Origin: Clitoria ternatea
Taxonomy: Eukaryota > Streptophyta > Magnoliopsida > Fabales > Fabaceae
DNA: 64,000 bases
Reading direction: 5' to 3'
Assembly (NCBI GenBank): GCA_037962975.1
Contig: CM075671.1
Location: 11,579,001 to 11,643,000 of the forward strand
Position 1 is the stretch's first letter, and each line of letters begins with the position of its first letter. The position numbers and the translations under genes are program-made. Under the pieces are notes generated by a model that made no database searches, was not told the DNA's origin, and worked only from the letters and a program-made list of their open reading frames with translations. This document shows, piece after piece, positions 35,491 through 47,334 of this stretch.

Positions 35491-36411
35491 CCACAACAGG
35501 AGTCAAACCTGTCACCCATGGATCACAATGTGATACCACAACCACTAAGACAACTGGTTCTTTGATACAAATAAAGAATACTATTAAATATAATATCTTT
35601 TATTCTTACATATATAGATATACATAAAGTAAAATAAAAACTTATATAGAATATATATAACATATTAAATACATATTATATATTAAAAAATATAATTTAT
35701 AAATTAAACATATATTTATAATATTTTAATATAAAATATATTTATATTTAATATTTTAATATATAATATATTAACATTAAATATGTATATTAACGTTAAT
35801 ATATATAAATTATTTATATTAAAATATATAAGTTATATTAAAATATATAATATATTGAATATATATAATTTATAAAGGAGCAAAGCAACCAAATATTATA
35901 AATATATATTTTATATTAAAATATTATAAATATATGTTTAATTTATAAATTATATTTTATAATATTTAATATTTAATATTTTGATATATAATATATTAAC
36001 GTTAATATATATAAATTATTTATATTAAAATATATAATATATTGAATACTTATAATTTATAAATATTTATTTTAATATATTTTTGTATAATTATAAATAT
36101 TTATTTTAGTATAATTTATAAATATTTATTTTAATATAATTTATAAATATTTATTTTAAAATATATTATTTTAAATATATTATATATTTTAATATAAATT
36201 ATATATTTTAATATAAATAATTTATTTATATATTAACGTTAATATACATATTTAACATTAATATATTATATATTAAAATATTAAATATAAATATATTTTT
36301 TGTATTAAAATATTATGAATATATGTTTAATTTATAAATTATATTTTATAATATATAATATGTATTTTATATGTTATATATATTCTATATAAGTTTTTAT
36401 TTTATTTTATG

Positions 36412-36442
<31 letters not shown>

Positions 36443-36600
36443 AAGAATAAAAGATACTATATTTAATTTAATAGCATTCCTTATTTGTATCAAAGAACCA
36501 GTTATCCTAGTAGTTGTGGTATCACATTGTGATCCATGGGTGATAGGTTTGACTCCAGGTGTGGGTGATTTTATTAATTATTTTCCCCTCACAGGTGGAG
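35491..36600. repeat. About 1.1-kb AT-rich palindrome (centre of the host MITE)
   Basis: The arms start at 35495 (GGAGTCAAACCTGTCACCCA) and end near 36565 with the inverted copy. They include TCACAATGTGAT and the stretch ending ATAAAAACTTAT. The centre, about 35640-36400, is almost pure A/T and folds back on itself around 36045. Transcribed or single-stranded, it could form a very long hairpin. The short GTGT run at 36427-36441 breaks the symmetry. Confidence 0.85.
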
Positions 36601-36780
36601 AATTCGTCTCCCCACCAGACGAATTCAGGACACGTGACGACATCTGCAAATTCGCCCCCACCAGACCAGACGAAATTCAAATAAGATGTGACAGAAACTA
36701 CCTCAAACCACTAAATACTCTTTTTAAACCCCAAAAACCTAATTTTTTTTAAAAAGGGCCCTAATTTGGCCAAAATCCCC
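36601..36780. repeat. Right terminal part of the host MITE
   Basis: It carries the inverted counterpart of 7031-7182, ending GGCCAAAATCCCC. GAATTCGTCTCC-like and CACGTG-containing subterminal motifs are shared with the MITE at 1067-1590. Confidence 0.75.
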
Positions 36781-36789
36781 GATATTTGG

Positions 36790-39012
36790 TAGACGGATTT
36801 TTTTTAATAGGAGGAAATATGTTTTTTTTCTGAAAACTGCTATAAATATGTTTGATATTATTAGAATATTTTTAGAAAATTTACATTATCTTTCAAGTTT
36901 CGATCACTCTCATATTTGTAATAATTTTATATGAGGATTTAATATGCAAAAGGTTTAAATAAGTTTATATATATGAGGCATACTTGTACTTTTACATTAC
37001 TTAAAAAAACTTCCAATAAGAATTAGGATTTTCACCTTCTTTAGTAGGAAAGTTTAGATAGAAATTATAGATAAGAAGAAATTTTCAAGAATCCTAATTT
37101 TCTAAAAATATTTATTAAAACAATAGGAATAAAAAATTCCTAATTTATTAAAAAAGAATCCGCGTATCAAATACTTTCTATATCAACTTAAGTAAGTAAA
37201 AACAGAACAAATAATTTTTTATAAGACTCAAAACTAAAAAAATTTCTATTTTATGAAGACTAAAAATATATTTAAATCTAAATTTGTTGATGCTCATTTT
37301 GGTTAATTGATAGTAAAAGTAATTCAAACAACTTTGTCTATGTTTTAAACAAGATTACTTTAAAGTGACTTCAGAGTGTGAAAGTACGTGCATTCTATTA
37401 GTTTTATATATTTTATCCACCAATTTTTATAATTTGTATAAAAAAGATTTTTATAACTTTAAAATGGATATTTAATTGGTGTAAAATATATATACCAGTT
37501 TATAACATTAGTTATTTAAATAATCAAATTAAAAAATACATAAAAAACCAATTATTATACACCACTTTTTATAAATAACCAAAATCAATTTTTGTCCTAG
37601 TTATTTATACAATACAATGTAAAAAGATTTATAAAAATATTTAATTACACCTTTCCCAAGTCGAAGTCAAGGGATTTAATCTTGTTTTAAATTTTATATT
37701 GAGTATAATGATAAGCTTAATGTAATTATTAATTCTTAAATTGTAAAGTTTATTAAGGGTTAGACAGGCAAATAAAAGCTATAGAACCAGAATTGAATTG
37801 AAAAGCTATAGAACTATAATCGAAAAGAGGGAACCTCCAAAGACATAACTTAATGCATGATATGATTAATGATAATATTTTTTTAATCCAACTTAGTTCC
37901 ATTCTACATCCCAATGCCATTCACCCACCTCTCACACTCACTAATTAACATCTCATTGTTAATCCAACTTAAGCCTTTTTGAAGTCAACCTTAAAAATCG
38001 CACAACTCATTGCTTTTTTCTATAGAATAAGAAAATCCTAATTTTTATTTTTAGAAAAAATATATAGAATCATGAATGGTGAAAGATTAATATTTTTTAG
38101 AAGTGGAGTTTTTTAAATTAATTTTCTCTGTACAAATAACATGGTTATTTTGTTTTATTGTAAATAAAAGTTTAGATAAGTTGGGTTTGAAGTCTAAACA
38201 CACCTTAAGATTTAATGAGAGGTGTTCACATAAAAAGTATAATAAGAATTGCCTAAAAACCCTAGAGAATTCCTTTAAATATTAGGTTTATTATTTCTCA
38301 ATAACGTCTCACTTGATTTATTTACAACATAAACTTATATAGGCCACTATTTATACAATAGTGAAAATAGAAAGACAAAAGAGGGTTTAGACCCAAATCC
38401 AGTAAAAGGAATAACTGTTTCGTATACGGTCATGAAAAATAGTTATATGTTAAAGTAAAAAGATAAAGGGGTATTGTGGGGTCTCCTCTAACCCAAAAGA
38501 AAACAAAAGACAATTACAGATGATTCACAAAATATTCATCAATATTTTCATATAAGTAGGATTTAAACCATTAGTATCCCCCACTAGATATATATACACG
38601 ACATAATTTTTCTAAAACAATAAAAATAAGCCAAGTAGGATAAATGACAATTCAAGAAAGGATTAACAAATATTTTATTGTTTAACTGCATGAGTTGGTG
38701 GGTAGTTGGGAATTGGAGATGCATCAATTCGTAAGCAAATTTGTCGGGTTAAGTGATGCCAAAACGAACAGGGAAAAATTTCTCGGCTAGTCAAACTACC
38801 ATTCGAGAACTTCCATGCGTTTAAGATTCTCTGTTTTGATACACTGATTCAGAAAAAATAAATGAAAGTTCAACTTCAAGTAATTAAATATAAAATATAT
38901 TTTACAAATGAAATTGAAAGAATTGATTATATTCAAATAATAAAGAACTAAATATTTTGGTAATTTAAAAAATTTCGTGTCTCGTGTAGTATAAAACAAT
39001 TTTGTTAGATAA
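36790..39012. other. AT-rich intergenic DNA
   Basis: No supported gene. Short ORFs such as 38103-38285 have no domain and poor composition. No clear repeat boundary was seen. Confidence 0.4.
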
Positions 39013-39219
39013 TGTTGGATTCCATATCCGAGATATTGAGTTGGAAAAGCTCAAATTCTCTTGATTGATAAGTCAATTATTATAATTGATTTAATATATT
39101 TTACAATGATAGATAAAATTTGATTTTGTGATATTTTCTTCCTTGATAAGTGATTAAGGACTCTATATATACAAATTTACTCTACATATGTAAAATATGT
39201 TATTTTGAATATTTTAACA
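39013..39219 (+). repeat. Possible solo copia-type LTR
   Basis: The segment starts TGTTGGATTCC and ends ATTTTAACA (TG...CA), with a TATATATA box at about 39162-39169. Length (207 bp) and style fit a small copia or TRIM LTR, but the flanks show no TSD, so this is tentative. Confidence 0.3.
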
Positions 39220-39960
39220 TCTCTTGGGTTCACATTAATTGTTTTTTTAATGTTTTTTTAGCACACATGAATATTTTAGCACAAATTTGGGTGATATATA
39301 TACATATATTACTTCTCTTCAAATCAATATAAAGGTTGTTAAAAAATATCAATATAAAGGTCTTTCTCTCCCTTTCCATATTTCTCCTTGGTCCTTGTTT
39401 CCAAGGAATTTTTGCTACACTTTTTGCTTCTTTACTTCCATTTTTCTTTTCAAAAAACCTCTGATGCATTATTGGAATATGTGAGGAAACAGGAAATGAA
39501 AATAAGATGAAAATAAACAAATGAAAATAGTAAAATATAAGCAAATTTCAAATTAAATGTATCAATAAAACATAAATAAAATCAGTTTATATATTTAATT
39601 CAAAATAAAAATAGAAAATACATTAAAAGACATTTGAGTCCTTATAAAATTATAAAATAAATGCATTTATCTTTTATATTAAGTTACAATAATTAAAATT
39701 TAAAATTTAAAATATTAAATTACAGTGAAGAAACACATTTTTTTTTTTATTTTAGATGTGGACTTAACCGTTTTTCCCTCTTTCTCTTGTAGCTAATAGC
39801 TGCAAGGAATAGTTAATAAAAAAAACTTGTAAAGAATATTTGAAGAATACAAAATTTGAATTAAAATGAATACATTATTTGATGTGCATGATTGTTGTTT
39901 CTCATCTGAGATAGATAAAGCGTTTATTTTAGTATCATAATGAGACTGATGGTTAGTCCT
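39220..39960. other. AT-rich intergenic DNA
   Basis: No gene supported. Overlapping short ORFs at 39230-39544 lie on both strands and have no recognisable motif. Confidence 0.35.
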
Positions 39961-39984
39961 AGACAAGTTAACTTACCAAGCATA

Positions 39985-41120
39985 TTAAAGTTCTTGCGGT
40001 TGAGTCCTCAACTCATCTATCTTGTCCAACTGTGCCTTTATCTAATCCACCTCAATTTGAAGGTAAACCACACCGGGATCCATCTCCTGAAAGGAAAGGT
40101 TGGTGGATGACCTAGCAATTGGCTAAACCATCAGTGAAACACCTCGGCATATATGGACAACTATGTCACCAGTGCCATAAACACAATCCCGATTCCTTCC
40201 AACTATTGATTTGTATGGATTAATCTATGTAACTGTCTGTTGTCTCCATTAAACAATGATCGAATGCCTCCATCTCAATAGCATAAATTAAATCATTTTG
40301 AATGCAGTTAATTAATGAATTAAACTTAAATTTGAAAATAAATTAAGAACTTATGTTATTTATGGTGATGTCATGAGATCAATGATTGACTTATTAACTA
40401 ATGGATCCTTGGTGAACAAAAAACTCATCTGGCATGATAGGTTGCAAAAATTGCTCCTTCTACGAAGAAACGCATAAAAAAATATTAAATTTCTAAATTA
40501 CACTATATAATTGTGACAAAGAACGGAATGGTGTTAAGGCAATAAACAAAAACTTACCATCGCTCGGGTAATCTTAACACATGCCATCCTTCTAGTGATA
40601 TGCACAACTCCAACTCTCGCACTCATCTGGTTGTGCCTATTGTGCTCCCGAATAGTTATCCTCAGGCTTGGACCACTCATCTAGTAGGATTGCCTAAGCC
40701 TCCCCCTGCCCAATGGGGAAGAGTAAGGGTCTTATCATATGCCTCTTCTCTCGGCCTTCCCGAGCATTAAAGGTAACATCCTCATGCATTTGAGTGATAA
40801 TATAAAACAGTTAAACAATTAAATAATTTATTTGATGTGACTTTCATTAAAAGATCACTAAAGGTTACATATTGGTCATTTTCCCACCATAGTTACTTGA
40901 TCACATCTAGAACATTCTTCCATGGGCTATAAAAGTGGAACAAACCGTTTTGAAAAATATGATCATCCCTTTGTCCTTTAGGTGAAATGGTCCATATTTA
41001 AAAGACATATTAGTATGCAAAATTCAAAAAGACATTAGAATATCAATCCTTTGACAATTCAGTGTTAGGATTAGAATCAACTTTATCCGTAGATGAAGAA
41101 TTTAATGGGCATTAAATCCC
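39985..41120 (-). pseudogene. Decayed coding remnant, possibly a CACTA-type transposase
   Basis: Minus-strand translation gives broken but protein-like pieces: from the ATG at 40083, MDPGVVYLQIEVD, stop, then IKAQLDKIDELRTQ; further upstream a piece with RNRDCVYGTGDIVVHI near 40150-40200. The coiled-coil-like end and the GRxYGTGD-style phrase recall plant En/Spm (Ptta) proteins. A CACTA-type terminus lies at 47334. Several stops and frameshifts show that it is dead. Family assignment is weak. Confidence 0.3.
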
Positions 41121-43511
41121 TAAAACACAAATGAAATAAGCATCGGAAAATGAGAAATGAAATGTTAACACAATATAAATGCATAAACATAAAAGTCATA
41201 ACAACAAATGGGTTATGTCTCATCCCAATAAAAGAGGGGTTTAGCTGCACATAGTCATGGTGACTAACCCTAGATACATAAAGGAAGCAAAGAAGAACAA
41301 TAAATAAACCCTAAAATAAAGCTTCGGGGCCTTAAAGAATGCAAGACATCTCTCAAATGATCCAAGCTCTCTTATCCAAAGTCTAAGATCTCCCAAAAAA
41401 TTTTATTTCATGACTTTTAATTAAGTACTGTTGCATAAGCACCGCTCGAGCGATATATTGGTTGCCCAAGCGGTTAGGACAAATTCAGAGATTACCACTT
41501 GAGGATTATATAGGCGGTTGAGTAGTTCATCTCCTCAGTCAGTCTTAAATTTCTTCTTTCTAGCTTATTTCTTTTGCCTGGAATTTGTCATAAAAGCCCA
41601 AATCACCCATTTGTTGGTAATTTAAGTGTTTCTTTATGGGAGTTAACGTAGGGACATAAAAATGCCTCAATTGAGTGTTTTAGTGTCAAATTAAAGGTCA
41701 GATTTATTGGGAAAAGATCCTAAATTTGGTAACTAACAGTGACTTGAAGATTTCCTTTCCTCTGTTGCTCACGCTCCATTTGATCGTGATCATAGTCGAC
41801 TATCTAAAGGATAAATCAAATATTTACAAAAACACACAAATAATTGTTAATCCATTTTAAGACTATATCCGCTTTATTTTACTTGTGATGTGGTTCCAAC
41901 CCATTAGTAGAGCATTTCTCAACATTGATCTTAAAAAAGTCAAAGTTATCCACGATTTAGGATATGGTGGTGCTTAGGGATGTGAATAGGGCAGGGTACG
42001 AGTAATATGTTACTCATACCTGTACCTGACAGTAGAAGAGCGGGTGCCCATTAGGAGAGTGGTATAATACTTATACCTGTTCATTTAGTGAATATGCAGG
42101 TACCCACCATTGTGGATATACCTTTTGCAGATTACTCGTAGGAGTGGTTTTTTTTTCTTTTCCACCCCTGACAGTAAAAAGACATAATAAACATTCAATT
42201 TTTTTTTAATTAGTAAGTAAAGCGATTTGTAGGATGATAATGTAAGAGGATATATCATTTCTCAAATAATAATAAGGTTGTTTCGTAACCTTATTAATAA
42301 ACTCCCTAACCCCTCTAGTAAATTCAAAATTTAAACCTCTCATACAAGGACAGACCCTATTATACATCCATAAATGATTCATTACAAAATATATATGTTA
42401 TCAACAAGTTACGAGACATTATTCAAAATTCCATAAGAGACCTAAATTAATTATACAAAAAACATAATTTAAAATTTTCAAAGTTTTAAATGTCTTAAAA
42501 TAAAAAAAATTAAGTTTTTTTTTCCTTAAAATTTAATTTAATGCTTCTAAATTGCTAAGATTCTAAAGTTATAACTTTCTAAAGTTTTAAATTTCTATTT
42601 CGGAGATTGTCGGTGTAAATATTCCTAATAAAGTAACTTTATAGAATAATAAGAACAAATATCAACATTTATGAAAGCATGATAGTGTAAGTCATCTATG
42701 ATAAAGTTCTTACGAGTATGAAAATGAACGTAAAAACATAAAACTAAATGAACTAAAAAGGTCACTAACCATAAACAAAAATGAAATTTCAATCAATTTA
42801 AAGTGTTCTTGATTACGTCATGAACAATATGCAACTAATTGGACATAAAATGTTCCTATACTATAAATAATCAAAAAGAATTTGTAAGAGATTGAAAGAA
42901 AAGTTTGAAGTGATATGAAAATGAGGTAGGTGTTACATGCCTAATGTTATTTTCAAATTTTTCATCAGAGTGGTGTCTGACTCAATGGCTAGCACAACTT
43001 AAGTTTACATTTTAGCCCTCCATCATAACTACCACAAGATATAGGCCATTGATTTATTGCATTGGAGGCCTTCGATGCAATCATTAGTACCTTTTTAAAT
43101 TCATGGTCATTGCATCTACTTTTTCAAACACAATGTTACGTTGAAGTTGAAGTCAGAGTTTGACACAATATTTTTAGGTTAAATTATGTGTTTTTAGTAT
43201 TGTAGTATAGGGATCAATTCAAAATTAAAAATCAAGTACAGGGACCAAATTATTAACTTAAGCTTTAAAATATTCTTGTTTTACTTATATAAAATATGAA
43301 TGAAGTATGATGTGTTATTTTTTATCGTATACTTTGTTTTAAGTTGTACCATCCCTAGGATAAATATAATTCATCGATGTTTAGAGTAATTATTATTTAC
43401 TAAGTGAATATAATTAAAAAAATTATTTTTTAACTACAAAATATTTTATTAAATTGGGGTAAAGAGGTACAAAACCTTAATAATCAAACGTTTCTAATAC
43501 ATTTTAAGGGT
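41121..43511. other. Intergenic DNA with a possible hAT-like MITE
   Basis: At about 41975-42170 a segment begins AGGGATGTGAATAGGGC and ends CCACCCCTG, with repeated GGTAC/GTACC and ACTCGTA words. That resembles small hAT-type MITEs, but no 8-bp TSD was found. The rest is AT-rich without a gene. Confidence 0.3.
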
Positions 43512-46464
43512 TGTAATAACTATCACCCCTTGAAAAGAGAAATAAACCCTTAAAGAAATCACACACAGTTTTTTTCAGGGGGCTCGCTTAAGTGAGAATT
43601 TGTTGGCTTGAGCGAGGGCCTTGCTCGCTTAAGCGAGAATGACTTGCTCAAGCAAAAATCAACCAAAGGCTATACGACAAGGTCTCGCTTAAACGAAAAT
43701 ACATCATACCCAACATGCCTCATTTCGCTTAAGTGAGAACCATATTTTTTAAGCAATAATCACATAAATGCCAAACCCATTTCACGTAGAGTCTTGCTCA
43801 AGCGAGAATTAGAGTAGTTGGCCCTGGGCCAACTTTCCTTCACCTTAACTTGCTCATTTGACCTCCAATCACCATCAAACTTTAACACCACCTAATTCTC
43901 ACCATTTACCACTTACAACAACAAGCCACTTCTCAAGATTCCTAAAAATGAGCAAGTTATGCACGTAAATGTAATTTCGCCAACTTATGTCATTTCCACT
44001 TAATCTAACGTGTCAAATCCTATCCAACTTGGTCCATTCCAATTCACACATGCTCCAAATACCAAATGCAAGCTATTGGACCTATCTGGAGGTTCCTGAA
44101 CCTCACGGATCACAGTTTGACCTTTGCAATTCCTATGTATGCATGATTTCTACAACAAATAGCATGCTATTGATCAAGTAAAATGGTACCAGACCATTTC
44201 CATCTCATCCAACAACTCATTTACAATGCAATGATTACAATTTCCTGCCCATCATACCAATCCAACAATATATGTAATTAACAACAGTTCCTGAGCATAA
44301 TTCATATCATTTTATTTATCATGGATCCATCCATGTCTAAAATATCATCGTCATGATTCCCAACTAGACATCAAAATCAACTTTAGGCCTCTATTGAGGT
44401 CATCAACTATCTACCATACAAAAGCGTATACATATATTAGAAGCTGGCCAAGGCTTACTATATAAAAGACTATACAAATATTCACATTATGTACATATGT
44501 ACTACATTTTCCAACTAAACTTCATCAAAGGCTTAGTGACCTTTCACCATTCCTTACCTCGATCCAAGTTCACTAAAAACAAAAACAATTAGGGGTAAGC
44601 ATATATATGTTAAATGAAAGGTATTGGACCAGATTCAACCATGGTATTTACAAATACCTATCTAGTTCTACAACATTGCATTAATATATACAATCATTAT
44701 AATCACCATCATTCATATTTCCATTTAACATAAATTACATTACCTTAAATGCATCAATACAACCATACACATTATAAGTTGCCCCGTAGTTTTTCAACCT
44801 TAAAATATATGTGCAAATGCATATCCATGTAAATCCAACTCTATTGATGGGATTTACACTACAATGTATAAGTTTTCTCAACATATTCATTTTTTACCAA
44901 TACCAAACCGCTGGCCCATAATGCAACATCAGTCACTCTCAATGACAATGGCATCTCAACTAGGTGTTGCGGGTTGGCCTTGAACCTAATCTAAGGTAGT
45001 TATGGAATCCAAAGGAAATCACACAGGGTCTTTATCTATCCAAAGATCGCTCTCCTATTTCAGGCTCTTGGACTCTTGTGTGCATCTTTTAATGCATATG
45101 TCATGCAATAACCATTACTTATCCACAAACCACCTGATTACCATTATTAGGGGCCACCACTTGGTTACCATCACCAAGGGTTCACATTTTATTTTAAGTG
45201 TAGCATGCAATAATCAATTTTAATTAATTCAGAGCATTTTCTAAGCTACCTTGAGATTATTTTATCATCATTAACAAGATAGGATCATTACAATATATTT
45301 ACCAAAGGTAACTTCATGCCATAATCATAAACCACATCAATCATTATACACATAAATTGCAACCTCATGCAATTATAACCATCATAAGCATATATGAATG
45401 GAATCCAATTCATCAATCACATCGACAATGGCATCACCAATAACCATACAAAATGGGATATGCTACCAATACATATATATCAACATCATCGTTAATTTTC
45501 ATCAACTCATCAAGTAAATCATCATGCACACACATAGCTATCCTTTATCTGTTTATAATCTATACATTTTAAATATAATGCCCTTACCTGGAATTGACGA
45601 TTCCTAGCTCAACCATGCTTTCTAAACACTCCGACCACTAGTTCCTAAAGCTGAAAATTCCTAAAATTAACGATAATCACTTTTTAATAGTCAATAAACT
45701 ATCATACCTATGTTTAGAGCCTCGACTTACCAAATAGCGCCGACAAATGTCGATTAGCTGATTCTTAAAGTTTTGAAATTGACATGCATCGTCGATGGTT
45801 CTGAAACAATTTCCTAACCATGAAAATATAAGAGTAAGCCCAGATTCTCAAAACGGAACCAGATGAAGTAAAAGATGTCCACATGGCTTACTTGATGCCC
45901 AAGAAACTCGAAGGTCCTAAGTATAAAACACTACCCACACACAAAATAGGTTCCAAAACAACCTAAATCCATGAAATGGAAGAATCTAAGGATGAGGGTT
46001 TAAAGAACTTAACGAAACCGAGAATAGGGTCATGGTTTTATACCTCTTAAACTGGAAATTGAAGGACCCAAGGCTCTCCCTTACAGCCGTGAGAAGAAGG
46101 AAGAAAATAAAGTTTAATTCCTTGCTCGGGCTTGGGAGAAGAACAAAGAAGAAGATGGGGCAAGTGATGATTGTCGCGGGTGGAAAGGTGGAGGGAAATG
46201 GCTTCTCTTGTTTCGTTCACATGCATGGTGAGAGAGGGAAAGTGAAATTGAGGGAATGAGAGAAATTAGATTCATAACATTAAGGGCAGAATGGTTATTT
46301 TTTGCGTTTGGTTAATTTTTGAAACTAGACGGGTAACTTCTGGTCACCCAAAACCTACCTGAATAACTTCTAAAAATTAACTTAACCGCCATAATTAATT
46401 TAATACTCCTAATTTAATTATGAATTAATAAAAAATAATCAATAATTAAATTCAAGATGTTACA
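43512..46464 (-). repeat. Probable solo gypsy LTR
   Basis: It begins TGTAATAACT and ends AAGATGTTACA, the same terminal pattern as the Tekay-like LTR. Its length of about 2.95 kb, GC-rich patches and CTCGCTTAAGCGAG motifs also fit that group. No internal region or second LTR is visible. The flanks (AGGGT and ATACC) do not form a TSD, so the ends may be eroded or the copy recombined. ORFs inside (43987-44181, 45002-45223, 46032-46259) show no domain. Confidence 0.5.
43578..43810. repeat. Cluster of CTCGCTTAAGCGAG-like palindromes
   Basis: About eight exact or near copies occur in 230 bp, in spellings such as CTCGCTTAAGTGAG, CTTGAGCGAG, CTCGCTTAAGCGAG and TTCGCTTAAGTGAG. Related motifs occur in the Tekay-like LTRs (near 9685-9740 and 16660-16720). 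Confidence 0.7.
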
Positions 46465-47089
46465 ATACCAATTGAAGAATTTGATTTGATCTATTTTTTA
46501 CAAATATGCAAATATTTAAGATAGGGTATATTGGACAAAACTAGTGAATAAATTAGTTGAAAGCTTAAAACTAGCAGCTGGAAGCTAATAAGGTACATAG
46601 TCAAATTACAATGTGTTTAGTAACACTAGTTATTAAATGTAAAATGATAATAAAAGATAAACATTTTTTTAAAAAAATAGATTTGAGTTATTTTTTTAAA
46701 ATTAGGGAGGATAAAAGTATAAAATATAATAAAATAAGTTTAGAACTTATAGTTCAGACGTCACTTTAGGTAACTTTTCAAAAAATATCAAGCTATTAAG
46801 ATAAGCTCATTTACCAAACAAGACTATTTTGTCTAATGTCACAAAAAAGTATCATTTACAAAAGAAGAAAATGCTTTATGCTCCTAAAATAATAAGTGAA
46901 AAAAATTAGAGAAGATGCTACTTTAGAAATTTTAAATATTTTGGATTTAACTTTTGTAAAGTGAAGCATGCTTTTGAAGATAATTATTTAAGTAGTTATC
47001 TCATACAACAAGATTTTGTTATGTCAAAAGTTTAGATGAATCCTGCAGTTTTTTAATATGTGACCTCATGATCACAAGTTAATTAACTT

Positions 47090-47334
47090 AAAAAGCTTTG
47101 TCGCTATGTTGGTGCTGAAACAACGACGAACTTGATGAAAAAGGGATCACTGCTGTGTCACCCCCAGCAATGGCTGCGACAGTTTGCTTTTGTCATTGCT
47201 GATGTGTTAGCGACGAGCTTTTCAACGATAGAATTTGAGTGGTCGTTGATTGTCATTAGCAACAAATTTCTTTTCTTTAGTGACGGATTTGGTTCATTGC
47301 TACAACGACTTTTCTTTTTTTTTTTTTAGTAGTG
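47090..47334 (-). mobile_element. Terminus of a CACTA-like DNA transposon
   Basis: Read on the minus strand, the segment begins CACTACTAAAAAAA at 47334. It then carries many short GTCGTT/CGTCGC/TCGTCACT words typical of CACTA subterminal repeats, extending to about 47095. The opposite CACTA end was not found. The 3 bases outside are TAA. Confidence 0.45.

Larger units (their letters stand above)
7031..36780. mobile_element. Mutator-type MITE that hosts the whole transposon nest
   Basis: The left end (7031 onward, AGGATTTTGGCC) and right end (inverted, GGGGATTTTGGCC, ending 36780) are inverted repeats over roughly 130-150 bp. They are flanked by the same 9-bp repeat GATATTTGG (7022-7030 and 36781-36789), a Mutator-type TSD. 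MITE sequence proper is 7031-7182 and 35491-36780; everything between came in later. Subterminal motifs (GAATTCGTCTGGTGGGG-like, CACGTGTCC) are shared with the MITE at 1067-1590, so the two are related. Confidence 0.8.

Noticed and set aside
46032..46259. 75-codon basic ORF
   Set aside because: Inside the solo LTR, no domain; the G/A-rich run explains the Lys/Arg/Gly content.
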